Below are positions 7,866-17,681 of a stretch of DNA of 64,000 nt, one piece after another. The DNA lies in the NCBI RefSeq assembly GCF_010993965.1, contig NZ_WIXM01000002.1, positions 124,001 to 188,000 on the forward strand, read 5' to 3'. The translations under genes were made by a program, and so were the position numbers. The notes under the pieces are model-generated. The model was given only the letters and a program-made list of their open reading frames with translations, was not told the DNA's origin and did no database searches. The DNA comes from Gracilibacillus sp. YIM 98692. Its GTDB lineage: Bacteria > Bacillota > Bacilli > Bacillales > Amphibacillaceae. Position 1 is the first letter of the stretch, and each line of letters opens with the position of its first letter.

Positions 7866-8819
7866 TTATACAACGCTAATGGCAAATGGGAAAAAAATGT
7901 GTAGAACCAATGATATCCCGATAAGGCCACCATAAAAGGTGTTGGTTTTTGCTGTTGCAATCATGGCAGGAATCATGCCGACATTTGTATCATTATTCTG
8001 AAAAGTTACAATAGCTTTTTTCGCCTTTGGGATGCTTAGAAAACTAATCACACAGTAAATCGGCAGCAATCCTGTAATAATTAAAATCGTTGTAAAGACA
8101 TAACTAAAAAGCATCAAAATAGATAATAAACGAATTGCATTCATCCGGCCGATAAGGATGGCTATCGTTTTTCTGCCATTTTCTTTATCCCCTTCTAAAT
8201 CCCGAATATTATTGGATAATAAAATTGTGCCAATTAAGATGGCGATAGGAATAGAGATTAGAACAACATTCGTTGTTAACGTTAAAGTATGCACGTAATA
8301 ACTAATACTAATTAACACTGTTCCCATTAAAAAACCCGAACATATTTCACCGAAAGGGGTATAAGCAATAGGGATAGGTCCTCCTGTATATAAATATCCT
8401 ATCAACATGCAAAAAGAACCTATGACCGCCACCCACCAGCTCGACTCGAGGCAAATGTACACACCTAAAAGTACAGCAAGTCCAAAAAAGGTGAACCCCA
8501 AATGTTTGACAATGATAGGTTTAACTCCATCTCGTACGATGGTGCCACCTATACCAACAGATTTTTCATTGTCTAATCCTCGGACATAATCGTAGTATTC
8601 GTTAAACATGTTGGTTGCTGCTTGAATAAGTATAGATGCGACAAGCATTGCTAGGAATAATAAGGTATAAAAAGTACCATCTAAAATAGCAAGCATCGAG
8701 CCAACAAAAACAGGAATAAAGGACGCTGTTAGTGTATGCGGTCTTAATAAACGCCACCAAACATGGAAGCCAGGTCTTTCATTTAAATGGTTTGCTTCTT
8801 TAGATTTGCTCATTCCCAT
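7866..8819 (-). CDS. menA: 1,4-dihydroxy-2-naphthoate polyprenyltransferase
   Basis: 317-residue integral membrane UbiA-family enzyme that attaches the polyprenyl tail to DHNA, giving demethylmenaquinone. The N-terminal RPHTLTASFIPVFVG, the first Asp-rich motif NEYYDYVRGLD (residues 73-83) and the second motif DLEGDKENGRKT are present, with about eight hydrophobic helices. ATG at 8819 follows AAGGAGATCAC. It is divergent from menF, so head and tail synthesis are transcribed from the same intergenic region. Confidence 0.95.
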   Translation of the reverse strand: MGMSKSKEANHLNERPGFHVWWRLLRPHTLTASFIPVFVGSMLAILDGTFYTLLFLAMLVASILIQAATNMFNEYYDYVRGLDNEKSVGIGGTIVRDGVKPIIVKHLGFTFFGLAVLLGVYICLESSWWVAVIGSFCMLIGYLYTGGPIPIAYTPFGEICSGFLMGTVLISISYYVHTLTLTTNVVLISIPIAILIGTILLSNNIRDLEGDKENGRKTIAILIGRMNAIRLLSILMLFSYVFTTILIITGLLPIYCVISFLSIPKAKKAIVTFQNNDTNVGMIPAMIATAKTNTFYGGLIGISLVLHIFFPFAISVV

Positions 8820-9066
8820 GATATGTGATCTCCTTGATTTAAGTATAAGTAATATTTTAACATACTTAGTTTATTGAATACTGGTTGTTGTGTCAATAAA
8901 TTGTCACCATTTCAAAGCTTCTGACAGCATTTTGTAACAATTTTTTGTTATACTGGTTAGAGTAGATTTTATCAGGATATACACCTATTATTTAAAAAAA
9001 TGAAGAATTATACTATAATGAATAACGTTTAAGATTTATTGCCCTATAACATTGGAGGGTTACAGA

Positions 9067-10455
9067 ATGATTGAAACAAAGGATATAAATATAGATGGTG
9101 CCTTACAATCAGCGAGAACACGAGCAAAGAAGGATGGAACACCGACCTTTGTTAGTGTAACAGAACAGTTAGATTCGATCGATCCGTTCCATTTCTTTCA
9201 AAAAGGAAAAGATTTAGGCTATAAACGAATATATTGGTCCAGTGCAGATCGGGAGGTAAGCTTTGTTGGAATAGGGGATGCCTATACGATAAAAGCATTA
9301 GATAAACCGTATCAAAATGTAAAAGAAGAATGGGAACACCTCATGACTCGGAGCATTATATCTAATGATTCGCGATGTCCTTTTACTGGCCCTATAGCAT
9401 TGGGAGGCTTTCCTTTTGATCAAAAAAATCAATCGAATCAACTTTGGGCGGGCTTTGAAGGAAGTCAGTTTCGAGTACCAGCTTTTTTGCTAACAATAAA
9501 TGGTTCATCTACTTATTTGACATCAAATTTTATGGTAGGTGAAGAAGACGATATTCAAACATTGTCCAAGGAAGTTTATCACATAAGAAAGAGTTTATTA
9601 AATGGCCGATTGACTCAAACGGTACAAACCAATCTGATCCTTCAGCATGAGGTTGACCCTAATGCTTGGCAGGATATGGTTCGACGGGCAACGGAAGAAA
9701 TCGACGAGCATCATGTAGATAAAATTGTTTTAGCACGGGAACTGCAAGTAGAGTTTACACAAGATTGTGATATAACGGATGTCTTGGAGAAGTTACTCGT
9801 TCAACAGGAAAACAGCTATGTTTTTGCATGGGAGACAGAAGACGCCTGTTTTATTGGTGCAACACCAGAACGGTTAGTTCAAGTTGATAATCAAGAGCTG
9901 TTATCGACATGTTTAGCGGGAACTGCGCCAAGAGGAAAGACTAATATAGAAGATAAAAAAATTGGACAAGCGCTTTTAGATGATGCGAAAAATTTAGAGG
10001 AACATCAATTTGTGGTAGATATGATAAGAGACGCTGTTACATCGTGCGCAGCTTTTGTTGATATACCAAAAAAACCTATATTATACCCTTTAAAAAATTT
10101 GCAACACCTTTATACACCTGTACGAGCTATGTTAGCTGAAGGGTATACCATTCTAGATGTAGTGGAGAGATTACATCCTACACCAGCTCTTTGTGGCTAT
10201 CCAAGAAAGGGTGCGCAACAATTTATTCGCGAGCATGAGCCTTTAGAAAGAGGCTGGTATGGTGCACCAATTGGCTGGTTCGACCAACATTTTAATGGTG
10301 AATTTGCAGTAGGCATTCGGTCTGCTTTAATTCAAGGGAAAAAAGCATCTTTATTTGCAGGGTGTGGCGTGGTACGTGATTCAGATCCTGCGACGGAATA
10401 TGCTGAAACGGAAATAAAATTTGCTCCAATGTTACATGCTTTAGGAGGATCTTAA
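9067..10455 (+). CDS. menF: Isochorismate synthase
   Basis: 462-residue chorismate-utilising enzyme that converts chorismate to isochorismate, the first committed menaquinone step. The C-terminal chorismate-binding domain (about residues 185-455) shows KIVLARELQVEF, CFIGATPERLV, CLAGTAPRGKT, EEHQFVVDMIRDAV, LHPTPALCGYPR and the final AGCGVVRDSDPATEYAETEIKF. ATG at 9067 is chosen because GGAGGGTTACAGA precedes it; the TTG 15 bases earlier overlaps that site. Its stop overlaps the menD start (TAATG). Confidence 0.95.
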   Translation: MIETKDINIDGALQSARTRAKKDGTPTFVSVTEQLDSIDPFHFFQKGKDLGYKRIYWSSADREVSFVGIGDAYTIKALDKPYQNVKEEWEHLMTRSIISNDSRCPFTGPIALGGFPFDQKNQSNQLWAGFEGSQFRVPAFLLTINGSSTYLTSNFMVGEEDDIQTLSKEVYHIRKSLLNGRLTQTVQTNLILQHEVDPNAWQDMVRRATEEIDEHHVDKIVLARELQVEFTQDCDITDVLEKLLVQQENSYVFAWETEDACFIGATPERLVQVDNQELLSTCLAGTAPRGKTNIEDKKIGQALLDDAKNLEEHQFVVDMIRDAVTSCAAFVDIPKKPILYPLKNLQHLYTPVRAMLAEGYTILDVVERLHPTPALCGYPRKGAQQFIREHEPLERGWYGAPIGWFDQHFNGEFAVGIRSALIQGKKASLFAGCGVVRDSDPATEYAETEIKFAPMLHALGGS

Positions 10456-12212
10456 TGAATTATAAGGAATCATTAACGAGATATGTGGCACAGTTTGTGG
10501 CACAACTATATAGCAGTGGTGTAAAGCATGTGGTCATTTCACCAGGGTCTCGTTCGACTCCGCTTGCTCTAACTTTTGCCGAATTTGGTTCTTCTAAGGT
10601 TTGGGTAGATATTGATGAAAGGTCTGCTGGTTATTTTGCTTTAGGATTAGCTAAGCAAACCAAAGAAGCGGTAGCACTTCTTTGTACATCTGGTACAGCA
10701 GCTGCTAACTATTATCCAGCCGTTATTGAAGGTTATTATAGTAGAGTGCCGCTTATCGTATTAACAGCGGATCGTCCTCATGAATTGCGTGAGGTAGGGG
10801 CTCCTCAAGCAATTGATCAGATTAAAATGTACGGTGACTATGTCAAGTGGTTTCATGAAATGGCATTGCCAGATAGTGATTCGAAAGTTTTGCAATATGT
10901 TAGAAATCAAGCTAATCGGGCAGTAACGACGGCTATGCATCCTAACAGAGGACCAGTTCATTTGAATTTTCCTTTTCGCGAACCGCTCATACCAGATTTT
11001 GCAATCGATGATATTTGGCAAGAGGAGAAGCGTTTGGGCTTTTTACAAACTAATAGTTCGTCTTATTTAGCAGAACAGGATTTAAATGGTATTGCGGACA
11101 AACTAAAAAATAAACGAAAAGGTATCATTGTTTGTGGACCTGCTGATAACGAAGGACTTGCACAAGCGATGGCTGCTTTAGCTCAGTCTTGGAACATACC
11201 TATATTAGCTGATCCATTGTCGCCATTGCGCAATGGAAAACACGACAAGGATTACGTAATAGAATGTTATGATGCTATCTTGAAATCAGAAGAAGTGCGT
11301 CGTGAGATTGATATAGATTTTGTTATTCGTTTTGGAGCCATGCCTGTTTCGAAACCTTATTTACAATGGATTCAATCTAAAACTGGTGTAGAACATTTTA
11401 TTGTAGAGGAAGTAGAAGGGGATAGAGACCCAACAGGTATTGGTGCACATTATGTATATGGAAAGCCGGATCATATTGCAAGATCACTAGCAAGCAGAAA
11501 AGATATCGTAATGCCAAGTGAATGGCTCCAATCTTGGCAGGATTGGAATGCGAAAGCAAAAGTTATTTTACAGAAGGTAAACGAAGAGGAGCTATTGACT
11601 GAAGGAGATGCAGTACTTGGTATACAAGAAACCATTCCAGCTGATTCTGTGCTTTATGTTGGCAATAGTATGCCGATTCGTGATGTGGATACGTTTTGGC
11701 ACACCTCAGATAGAAGTCATCAAGTGCTAGCAAATCGAGGAACTAATGGGATTGATGGCGTTATCTCAAGTGCACTCGGTGCCGCAGTTTCAGGGAGACG
11801 TGTTACGTTATTAATAGGAGATATTTCTTTCTTGCACAGCATGAATGGCTTATTATTAGCCAATCAATATCGATTTGATTTAACCATTGTGTTAATTAAT
11901 AATGCGGGTGGAGGTATTTTTTCCTTTTTACCGCAGGCCAAGCAGGAAAGCGACCATTATGAGCATTTGTTTGGGACACCGCAGCAGATTGATATGAAAA
12001 AAGTATCGGAGATATATCACATGAATTATAATCAACCTACGAAGTGGAAGGATTTCCTTGCAGCATTAAACAAATCGTATCAGTACCACGGCGTGAGCAT
12101 GATCGAAATTCGAACCGACAGGAAACAGAATGTAGAGTGGCATAGGGAAAAATGGGGCAAAGTAAAGGATGCCATATTAGACTCTTTCGAGGATGAGAAT
12201 CATGTACTATAA
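10455..12212 (+). CDS. menD: SEPHCHC synthase
   Basis: 585-residue thiamine-diphosphate enzyme that joins isochorismate and 2-oxoglutarate (2-succinyl-5-enolpyruvyl-6-hydroxy-3-cyclohexene-1-carboxylate synthase). Visible features are HVVISPGSRSTPLALTF at the N-terminus, LLCTSGTAAANYYPAVIE, and the ThDP/Mg motif starting GDISFLHSMNGLL and continuing to INNAGGGIFSFLP. AGGAGGATCTT sits in the menF end. The last codons overlap menH, consistent with a tightly coupled operon. Confidence 0.96.
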   Translation: MNYKESLTRYVAQFVAQLYSSGVKHVVISPGSRSTPLALTFAEFGSSKVWVDIDERSAGYFALGLAKQTKEAVALLCTSGTAAANYYPAVIEGYYSRVPLIVLTADRPHELREVGAPQAIDQIKMYGDYVKWFHEMALPDSDSKVLQYVRNQANRAVTTAMHPNRGPVHLNFPFREPLIPDFAIDDIWQEEKRLGFLQTNSSSYLAEQDLNGIADKLKNKRKGIIVCGPADNEGLAQAMAALAQSWNIPILADPLSPLRNGKHDKDYVIECYDAILKSEEVRREIDIDFVIRFGAMPVSKPYLQWIQSKTGVEHFIVEEVEGDRDPTGIGAHYVYGKPDHIARSLASRKDIVMPSEWLQSWQDWNAKAKVILQKVNEEELLTEGDAVLGIQETIPADSVLYVGNSMPIRDVDTFWHTSDRSHQVLANRGTNGIDGVISSALGAAVSGRRVTLLIGDISFLHSMNGLLLANQYRFDLTIVLINNAGGGIFSFLPQAKQESDHYEHLFGTPQQIDMKKVSEIYHMNYNQPTKWKDFLAALNKSYQYHGVSMIEIRTDRKQNVEWHREKWGKVKDAILDSFEDENHVL

Positions 12213-13014
12213 AGTAAAGGAGCAAAACTACTGGGTTGAGGTATTCGGTACAGGCGAGCCAGTAGTATTTTTGCATGGTTTTACTGGCTCAACTGAAACA
12301 TGGAGAATACCAAGCTCTTATATGAATGATTCTTACCAGCATATTTTGATTGATTTACCAGGACACGGGAAAACAGAGGCTCCCTATATCGACTCCATAA
12401 AAAGTTGCTGTTATGATTTACGACAGATCTTTCATCAATTAAAATTATCTCGAGTTCATCTGGTTGGGTATTCCTTGGGTGGGCGAACAGCTTTATCGTT
12501 TGCTGTGTATTTTCCTGAATTTATTGCTAGTTTATTATTAGAGAGTGCTACACCGGGTTTAGAACAACTAGGTGAAAGAAAAGAACGACAAGCTCGGGAT
12601 CAAGAGTTGGCAAATTTTATCGAAAATCACCCTTTACAAGATTTTGTTGATAGATGGGAAAGCATTCCTTTATTTGAATCCCAAAAACATTTGCCTTTAG
12701 AGGTGAGGAAGCAAATAAGACATGAAAGAATGAGTCAATCCAGAAAAGGACTTGCGCAATCATTGCGTACAATGGGAACTGGGAGTATGCCATCTTGGTG
12801 GAGTGAGCTAAGTAGCATAACATGCCCTGTTTTACTGATCGTTGGGGAACTCGACCAAAAGTTTGTGGAAATCGCAAAAAAGATGGAGTATATATTTCCA
12901 AATAGTACTTTGCAGACTATTTTTGGCTGTGGACATGCAGTTCATGTGGAACAACCAAAAATTTTTGGTACAATAGTAAATGATTTTATCAACCAAAGGA
13001 GGTCATCAAATTGA
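12202..13014 (+). CDS. menH: SHCHC synthase (menaquinone alpha/beta-hydrolase-fold enzyme)
   Basis: 270-residue alpha/beta-hydrolase-fold lyase that eliminates pyruvate from SEPHCHC. It has [10 protein letters not shown] (oxyanion loop), LVGYSLGGR (nucleophile elbow), VGELDQKF (acid) and [11 protein letters not shown] (His). The start at 12202 is preferred over the ATG at 12193 because GAGGATGA gives correct spacing only to the second. It overlaps the end of menD; its stop overlaps the TTG start of menB. Confidence 0.92.
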   Translation: MYYKVKEQNYWVEVFGTGEPVVFLHGFTGSTETWRIPSSYMNDSYQHILIDLPGHGKTEAPYIDSIKSCCYDLRQIFHQLKLSRVHLVGYSLGGRTALSFAVYFPEFIASLLLESATPGLEQLGERKERQARDQELANFIENHPLQDFVDRWESIPLFESQKHLPLEVRKQIRHERMSQSRKGLAQSLRTMGTGSMPSWWSELSSITCPVLLIVGELDQKFVEIAKKMEYIFPNSTLQTIFGCGHAVHVEQPKIFGTIVNDFINQRRSSN

Positions 13015-13829
13015 CAGTAGAATGGATCAGTCAACGATCTTATGAAGATATTTTATATGAAACATATAATGGAATTGCTAAAATTACCATTAACCGTCCA
13101 GAAGTACGTAATGCCTTTCGTCCTCAAACCGTAAATGAATTAATTGATGCTTTTACATATGCACGAGATGATTCTAGTATCGGTGTCATTGTTCTTGCAG
13201 GTGCAGGGGATAAAGCATTCTGTTCAGGCGGTGACCAAAAAGTTCGCGGTCATGGTGGATATGTCGGAGATGATGAGATTCCAAGATTAAACGTCCTTGA
13301 CTTACAACGTCTGATTCGTATGATTCCAAAGCCAGTTGTAGCGATGGTATCAGGATACGCTATTGGCGGTGGACATGTCTTACACGTAGTCTGTGATTTA
13401 ACGATTGCTGCAGACAATGCGATTTTCGGTCAAACCGGGCCAAAAGTAGGAAGTTTTGATGCTGGTTATGGTGCTGGATTGCTAGCACGTATCGTTGGGC
13501 ATAAAAAAGCACGTGAGATCTGGTATTTATGCCGTCAGTATAGTGCACAAGAAGCATTGGATATGGGGCTTGTTAATACCGTTGTGCCGTTAGACAAGCT
13601 AGAGGAAGAAACGATTCAATGGTGCGAGGAAATGTTAGAAAAATCTCCAACTGCCTTGCGCTTCTTAAAAGCATCTTTTAATGCAGACACAGACGGCCTT
13701 GCCGGCTTACAGCAAATGGGCGGAGATGCCACATTATTATATTACACCACAGACGAAGCGAAAGAAGGGCGAGATGCGTTCAAAGAAAAACGCAAACCAG
13801 ACTTCAAACAATTCCCGCGCTTCCCTTAA
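13011..13829 (+). CDS. menB: 1,4-dihydroxy-2-naphthoyl-CoA synthase
   Basis: 272-residue crotonase-fold enzyme that cyclises O-succinylbenzoyl-CoA to DHNA-CoA. It shows [17 protein letters not shown], the oxyanion-hole segments [12 protein letters not shown] and [36 protein letters not shown] and the C-terminal [15 protein letters not shown] typical of MenB. It starts at TTG 13011 behind AAAGGAGGTCATCAAA. Followed by a terminator, it ends the menFDHB transcription unit; menE has its own gap upstream. Confidence 0.97.
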   Translation: MTVEWISQRSYEDILYETYNGIAKITINRPEVRNAFRPQTVNELIDAFTYARDDSSIGVIVLAGAGDKAFCSGGDQKVRGHGGYVGDDEIPRLNVLDLQRLIRMIPKPVVAMVSGYAIGGGHVLHVVCDLTIAADNAIFGQTGPKVGSFDAGYGAGLLARIVGHKKAREIWYLCRQYSAQEALDMGLVNTVVPLDKLEEETIQWCEEMLEKSPTALRFLKASFNADTDGLAGLQQMGGDATLLYYTTDEAKEGRDAFKEKRKPDFKQFPRFP

Positions 13830-13841
13830 TATGGAACCAAT

Positions 13842-13872
13842 GGCCAATACAGATTTATGTGTTGGCCTTTTT
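13842..13872 (+). terminator. Intrinsic terminator after menB
   Basis: GGCCAATACA/TGTGTTGGCC stem (one G-U pair) followed by TTTTT. Confidence 0.8.
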
Positions 13873-13924
13873 AAGTAATTTAAGTAATTTTGACAACAAT
13901 GGTTACTTTTATGATTTTAAAACA

Positions 13925-13975
13925 GCTGAGGAAAGATGCGAGACTCCTGCGGGAAAGCGAGTGTCTTTCCTCAGC
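13925..13975. repeat. Short palindromic repeat with GAGACTCCTGCGGG core
   Basis: 12-bp perfect arms GCTGAGGAAAGA/TCTTTCCTCAGC enclose 27 bases that contain the GAGACTCCTGCGGGA motif also found inside the MITE-like elements. It is a solo member of that palindrome class, between menB and menE. Confidence 0.6.
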
Positions 13976-14058
13976 GTCGATTTACCTCTCATCTAAGTAA
14001 GGACTGATAATTAAGTTAATAAATTTATTTTCAACTATGGCCAAAAGCAGGTGAAAAT

Positions 14059-15543
14059 ATGAATCAAACAATGGAGCATTGGTTAGATAAAAGAGCAGCT
14101 TTAACACCAAATGATATCGCTATAGAAACACCAGATCATCGTTCCTGGACTTTTTATCAGCTGCAACAGCACGTGCATGCTTTTGCTAAGAAATTGGCAG
14201 GGATCTCATTAACAGATCAAAGACCTCACATTGCAATTTTATCCGAAAATTCGATAGATATGGTGACGGCATTTCTAGCATGCACTTATCTACGTATACC
14301 TGTCGCTTTTTTAAATACAAGACTTTCCCCTTCTGAATTACAGAAACAGTGTCTGACAGCAGACGTGGGATTTATGTTAACTTCTAAAAGATGTTTTTCA
14401 AAAGGAATGGATGCAGTAGAAGGAGTGAAAGACATAGCTGTGGAGTCGTTTGCCATGGTAGAGGAAAAAAAGGAAGAGCCAGGTTCCCTTCATAAATTAA
14501 TTTATCTTGATGATATTTGTTCTATGATGTTTACTTCTGGAACAACGGGTACTCCTAAAGCAGTCATGCACACCTACGAAAATCATTGGTCTAGTGCGAT
14601 TGCTTCTTCTTTAAATTTAGGCCTTTTGCCAAATGATAAATGGCTCGCTTGTTTGCCGCTTTTCCATATTGGTGGGTTGTCTATTATCATGAAAAGTCTT
14701 ATTTATGGGATGCCTGTCTATTTGTTAGAGAAGTTTGATGAGTCGAAAGTGCATCAAGCGATCATGGATCACGAGGTAACGATTGTATCTGTTGTTGCGG
14801 TTACTTGTAAACGATTGTTAGATACACTTGGCGACTCTCGCTATCCTAAAGCGTTTCGTTGTATGTTGCTTGGAGGAGGCCCTGCACCAAAGTCACTGTT
14901 ACAACAAGCAAAAGCTGTGGATGTGCCGGTTGTTCAGACATACGGCATGACAGAAACTTCTTCTCAAATTTCTACACTGAGTGCAACAGATGCGTGGAAG
15001 AAAATCGGTTCAGCAGGAAAACCTTTATTTCAAGCTTCTTTACAAGTTTGTCGTAACGGAAAACCATTAGCGTGTAATGAAATTGGCGATATCATGGTAA
15101 AAGGACCAATGGTGACAAATGGCTACTATAAAAGAGAAGATGCGAATCAACAAGCTTTTCAAAATGGATGGCTTATAACAGGAGATTTAGGATATATAGA
15201 TAAGGAAGGTTTTTTATATGTTGTGGATAGAAGAAGTGATTTAATTATTTCTGGTGGAGAAAATATTTATCCAGCGGAAGTTGAAGAAGTGTTGCTCTCT
15301 TACCCTGGTATACAAGAAGCTGGCATTGTGGGAAAAGAAGATGTCACATGGGGAAAAGTTCCTGTTGCTTTTATTGTGGCAGGAGCTGATTTAGAGATAG
15401 AATCATTGCAGGATTACTGCAGCACACATTTAGCAAGTTTTAAGGTGCCTAAGTCCTTTTTTGTTGTTGATGCTTTGCCGCGTAATGCGACTAATAAGCT
15501 GCAGCGACATAAGTTAAAGGATTGGCTGCAGGATGATATATAA
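14059..15543 (+). CDS. menE: O-succinylbenzoate-CoA ligase
   Basis: 494-residue ANL-superfamily adenylate-forming enzyme that makes O-succinylbenzoyl-CoA, the MenB substrate. The AMP-binding P-loop MFTSGTTGTPKAVMHT, LPLFHIGGLSI, QTYGMTETSSQ, TGDLGYID and the C-terminal hinge and lysine region (ISGGENIYPAEVEEVL, then LPRNATNKLQRHKL) are present. ATG at 14059 follows AGCAGGTGAAAAT. It completes the menaquinone set (MenF, D, H, E, B, I, A) within 9 kb; no menC was found here. Confidence 0.95.
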   Translation: MNQTMEHWLDKRAALTPNDIAIETPDHRSWTFYQLQQHVHAFAKKLAGISLTDQRPHIAILSENSIDMVTAFLACTYLRIPVAFLNTRLSPSELQKQCLTADVGFMLTSKRCFSKGMDAVEGVKDIAVESFAMVEEKKEEPGSLHKLIYLDDICSMMFTSGTTGTPKAVMHTYENHWSSAIASSLNLGLLPNDKWLACLPLFHIGGLSIIMKSLIYGMPVYLLEKFDESKVHQAIMDHEVTIVSVVAVTCKRLLDTLGDSRYPKAFRCMLLGGGPAPKSLLQQAKAVDVPVVQTYGMTETSSQISTLSATDAWKKIGSAGKPLFQASLQVCRNGKPLACNEIGDIMVKGPMVTNGYYKREDANQQAFQNGWLITGDLGYIDKEGFLYVVDRRSDLIISGGENIYPAEVEEVLLSYPGIQEAGIVGKEDVTWGKVPVAFIVAGADLEIESLQDYCSTHLASFKVPKSFFVVDALPRNATNKLQRHKLKDWLQDDI

Positions 15544-15760
15544 TCTCATAATACGAGGATATCTAGCATAAATGGTAACTCATTGATTAAAGAGAGTGGT
15601 ACATTTACAAATGGGGGGGTGAGGATAAAAGGCATGATGGAAGCAGTGTCTTTATGCTTTTTTATATCGTTAGGCTTGGGCTCTAAGGTTTATAAATAAA
15701 TATCTGACACGTTATCCATTATTTACTGGTAGTAATGTTGTCAAATACAAGTAACTCCTA

Positions 15761-15790
15761 TTGTATAGGGAACATGTATTCGTATATAAT
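15761..15790 (+). promoter_or_regulatory. SigA-type promoter of the Y-family polymerase operon
   Basis: TTGTAT at 15761-15766, 18-base spacer, TATAAT at 15785-15790. The -10 box lies inside the palindrome that holds both LexA-like sites. Confidence 0.55.
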
Positions 15791-15813
15791 ATATATATAC
15801 GAATACATGTTCT
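15769..15813. promoter_or_regulatory. Tandem LexA (DinR)-like boxes forming a 19-bp-arm palindrome
   Basis: Perfect inverted repeat 15770-15812 with 19-bp arms and a 5-base centre. Each arm holds a near-consensus SOS box: GGAACATGTATTCG at 15769-15782 and CGAATACATGTTCT at 15800-15813, each two mismatches from the Bacillus consensus CGAACRNRYGTTYG. Centre spacing is 31 bp, about three helical turns. The transcript could also form a hairpin followed by TTTTTT, just upstream of the ribosome binding site. Confidence 0.75.
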
Positions 15814-15836
15814 TTTTTGTTTAGGAGAGTATGATA

Positions 15837-17066
15837 ATGAAAAAAGTCATTTTTTTAGCAGATATGCTTTCATTCTATGCTTCCGTAGAAAAAGCGGATC
15901 ACCCACACCTGCAAGATAAACCTGTAATTGTAGCAGGTGACCCCAAAAGGAGAAGCGGCATTATCTTAGCCGCTTGTCCATTGGCTAAGAAACTTGGTGT
16001 GCAAACAGCAGAGACACTATGGGAAGCACAAATAAAATGTCCAAAGGCAGTGATTGTTCAACCGCGTATGGAGCGATATATTGAAGTTTCCTACCAAATT
16101 ACACGAATATTAGAGCAATTCACAGATCTTGTGGAGGTTTTTTCAATTGATGAGCAGTTTATGGACGTAACGGGCAGTCAACGATTATTTGGTGATCCCA
16201 TTACCATTGCCCGAAATCTCCAAAAGGCGATTATGGAAGGAACGGGTGTATATAGCCGGGTTGGCATTGGTCCTAATAAATCATTGGCGAAAATAGCTTG
16301 TGATGCTTTTGCGAAGAAAAATCGAGAGGGAATTTTCCAGTTAGATGATACAAACATGAAAGAAAAAATGTGGTCTCTGCCCATTGGTAAAATGTTTGGT
16401 GTTGGAAGGCGAATGGAACATCACTTAGAACGGATGGGCATTCAAAAAATTGGCCATTTAGCCCAATTTCCTGTTCATATTCTTAAAAAACGGTGGGGGG
16501 TTAATGGAGAAGTCTTATGGCAGACCGCTAATGGTATTGATCATGCCCCTGTAACAGTGAATACCCATGAACACCAAAAGGCGATTGGACATCAAACCAC
16601 TTTGCCAAGGGATTATGAAAAAATGGAGGAAATAAAGGTTATTTTGTTGGAACTAAGTGAGGAAGTAGCACAGCGTGTGCGATCTAAAAATTATAGGGGA
16701 AGCACGGTATCGGTGGGGGTAAGGGGGGCGGATTTTAAGCATCCTACCGGCTTTCACCGTCAAATGAAATTAACCTCATCTACTGATTTTGGAATGGATA
16801 TTTTTAAAGCTGCTTTTACATTATTTTGTGCACACTGGGATGGTTTGCCGATCCGTAGTGTTAGTATCACATTATCTCAACTTCAGCCTGCAGACTCTTA
16901 TCAATTAAGCCTTTTTGATTTTTCTTTAAGAAAAGAAGGGTTGAGTCAAGCAATGGACCGCATTCGTTCTAAATATGGCCAAACAGCTATTGTGCGAGCT
17001 TCTTCTTTGACTAAATCAGGTCAAGCATTTAATCGAGCTGCCAAAATTGGCGGTCATTATAAATAA
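15837..17066 (+). CDS. yqjW: Y-family translesion DNA polymerase, UvrX/YqjW-like
   Basis: 409-residue error-prone polymerase. Catalytic acids are Asp9 (LADMLSFYASVE), Asp105 and Glu106 (VFSIDEQFMDVTG). The steric and fingers region is RRSGIILAACP, with a helix-hairpin-helix thumb near 180-215 and a C-terminal little finger. QLSLFD near the C-terminus is a canonical beta-clamp binding motif. The start at 15837 is preferred over 15831 by spacing from AGGAGA. It is transcribed with a YolD-like gene behind LexA boxes, as for yqjW-yqjX of B. subtilis, which points to SOS-induced damage tolerance. Confidence 0.9.
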   Translation: MKKVIFLADMLSFYASVEKADHPHLQDKPVIVAGDPKRRSGIILAACPLAKKLGVQTAETLWEAQIKCPKAVIVQPRMERYIEVSYQITRILEQFTDLVEVFSIDEQFMDVTGSQRLFGDPITIARNLQKAIMEGTGVYSRVGIGPNKSLAKIACDAFAKKNREGIFQLDDTNMKEKMWSLPIGKMFGVGRRMEHHLERMGIQKIGHLAQFPVHILKKRWGVNGEVLWQTANGIDHAPVTVNTHEHQKAIGHQTTLPRDYEKMEEIKVILLELSEEVAQRVRSKNYRGSTVSVGVRGADFKHPTGFHRQMKLTSSTDFGMDIFKAAFTLFCAHWDGLPIRSVSITLSQLQPADSYQLSLFDFSLRKEGLSQAMDRIRSKYGQTAIVRASSLTKSGQAFNRAAKIGGHYK

Positions 17067-17088
17067 CCTTGAAAGAGGAGGTGTTAAC

Positions 17089-17463
17089 ATGAGACCTAAT
17101 AAACTAACGCCTGGATCCAATTTATTATGGGAGTCGAGCCGTATGATGTTACCCGAACATAAACAGGTACTTCAACGCCACCAAAAAGAGCTGAATCAAA
17201 AATCAAAACCTACTCTGGATGAACAACAGATGGATTTATTGTCACAAATGATTTCGGATGCAATGGAGCAGAACTGCATCGTTAAGGTTCACCTTTTTCA
17301 TCTGTATCAAGATAAATACATGATTGGAAAAATACAGAAAACAGCGCCAGAGCGTGGTGAAATACAGTTAAGTTCCAAAAACAATAGCAAATGGATACAC
17401 TTTGGTGACATTTTAGATATTTCTTTTCCTTCTAATGAGGAGATGAACATAGATCACCCATGA
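17089..17463 (+). CDS. yqjX: YolD-like family protein (polymerase partner)
   Basis: 124-residue YolD-like protein. The central LSQMISDAMEQNCIVKVHLFH and the C-terminal WIHFGDILDISF are typical of the family, whose members accompany Y-family polymerases in Bacillus and its phages and are proposed UmuD-like partners. ATG at 17089 follows AAAGAGGAGGTGTTAAC, 22 bases after the polymerase stop; the longer frame starting inside the polymerase gene is not preferred. Biochemical role unproven. Confidence 0.8.
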   Translation: MRPNKLTPGSNLLWESSRMMLPEHKQVLQRHQKELNQKSKPTLDEQQMDLLSQMISDAMEQNCIVKVHLFHLYQDKYMIGKIQKTAPERGEIQLSSKNNSKWIHFGDILDISFPSNEEMNIDHP

Positions 17464-17512
17464 TGTAGAAATGGAGCAATAAAAGTGAGAGAAAATCTAA
17501 TAGTTTGTTGTT

Positions 17513-17547
17513 AGAGCAAGGATTTACCACACCCTTGCTCTGTTTTA
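17513..17547 (+). terminator. Terminator of the polymerase/YolD operon
   Basis: GAGCAAGG/CCTTGCTC stem around ATTTACCACAC, followed by TGTTTT. Confidence 0.7.
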
Positions 17548-17681
17548 ATCAAATATGCTATTTACCATCGTGATATGCTTAAACAAAAATATGTAAAATT
17601 AGACAAAATATCAAATATTTGAAAGGGATTCGACATTATAGATAGAATAAGGGTATAAAAACATAGAGAGGAGAATATGTA

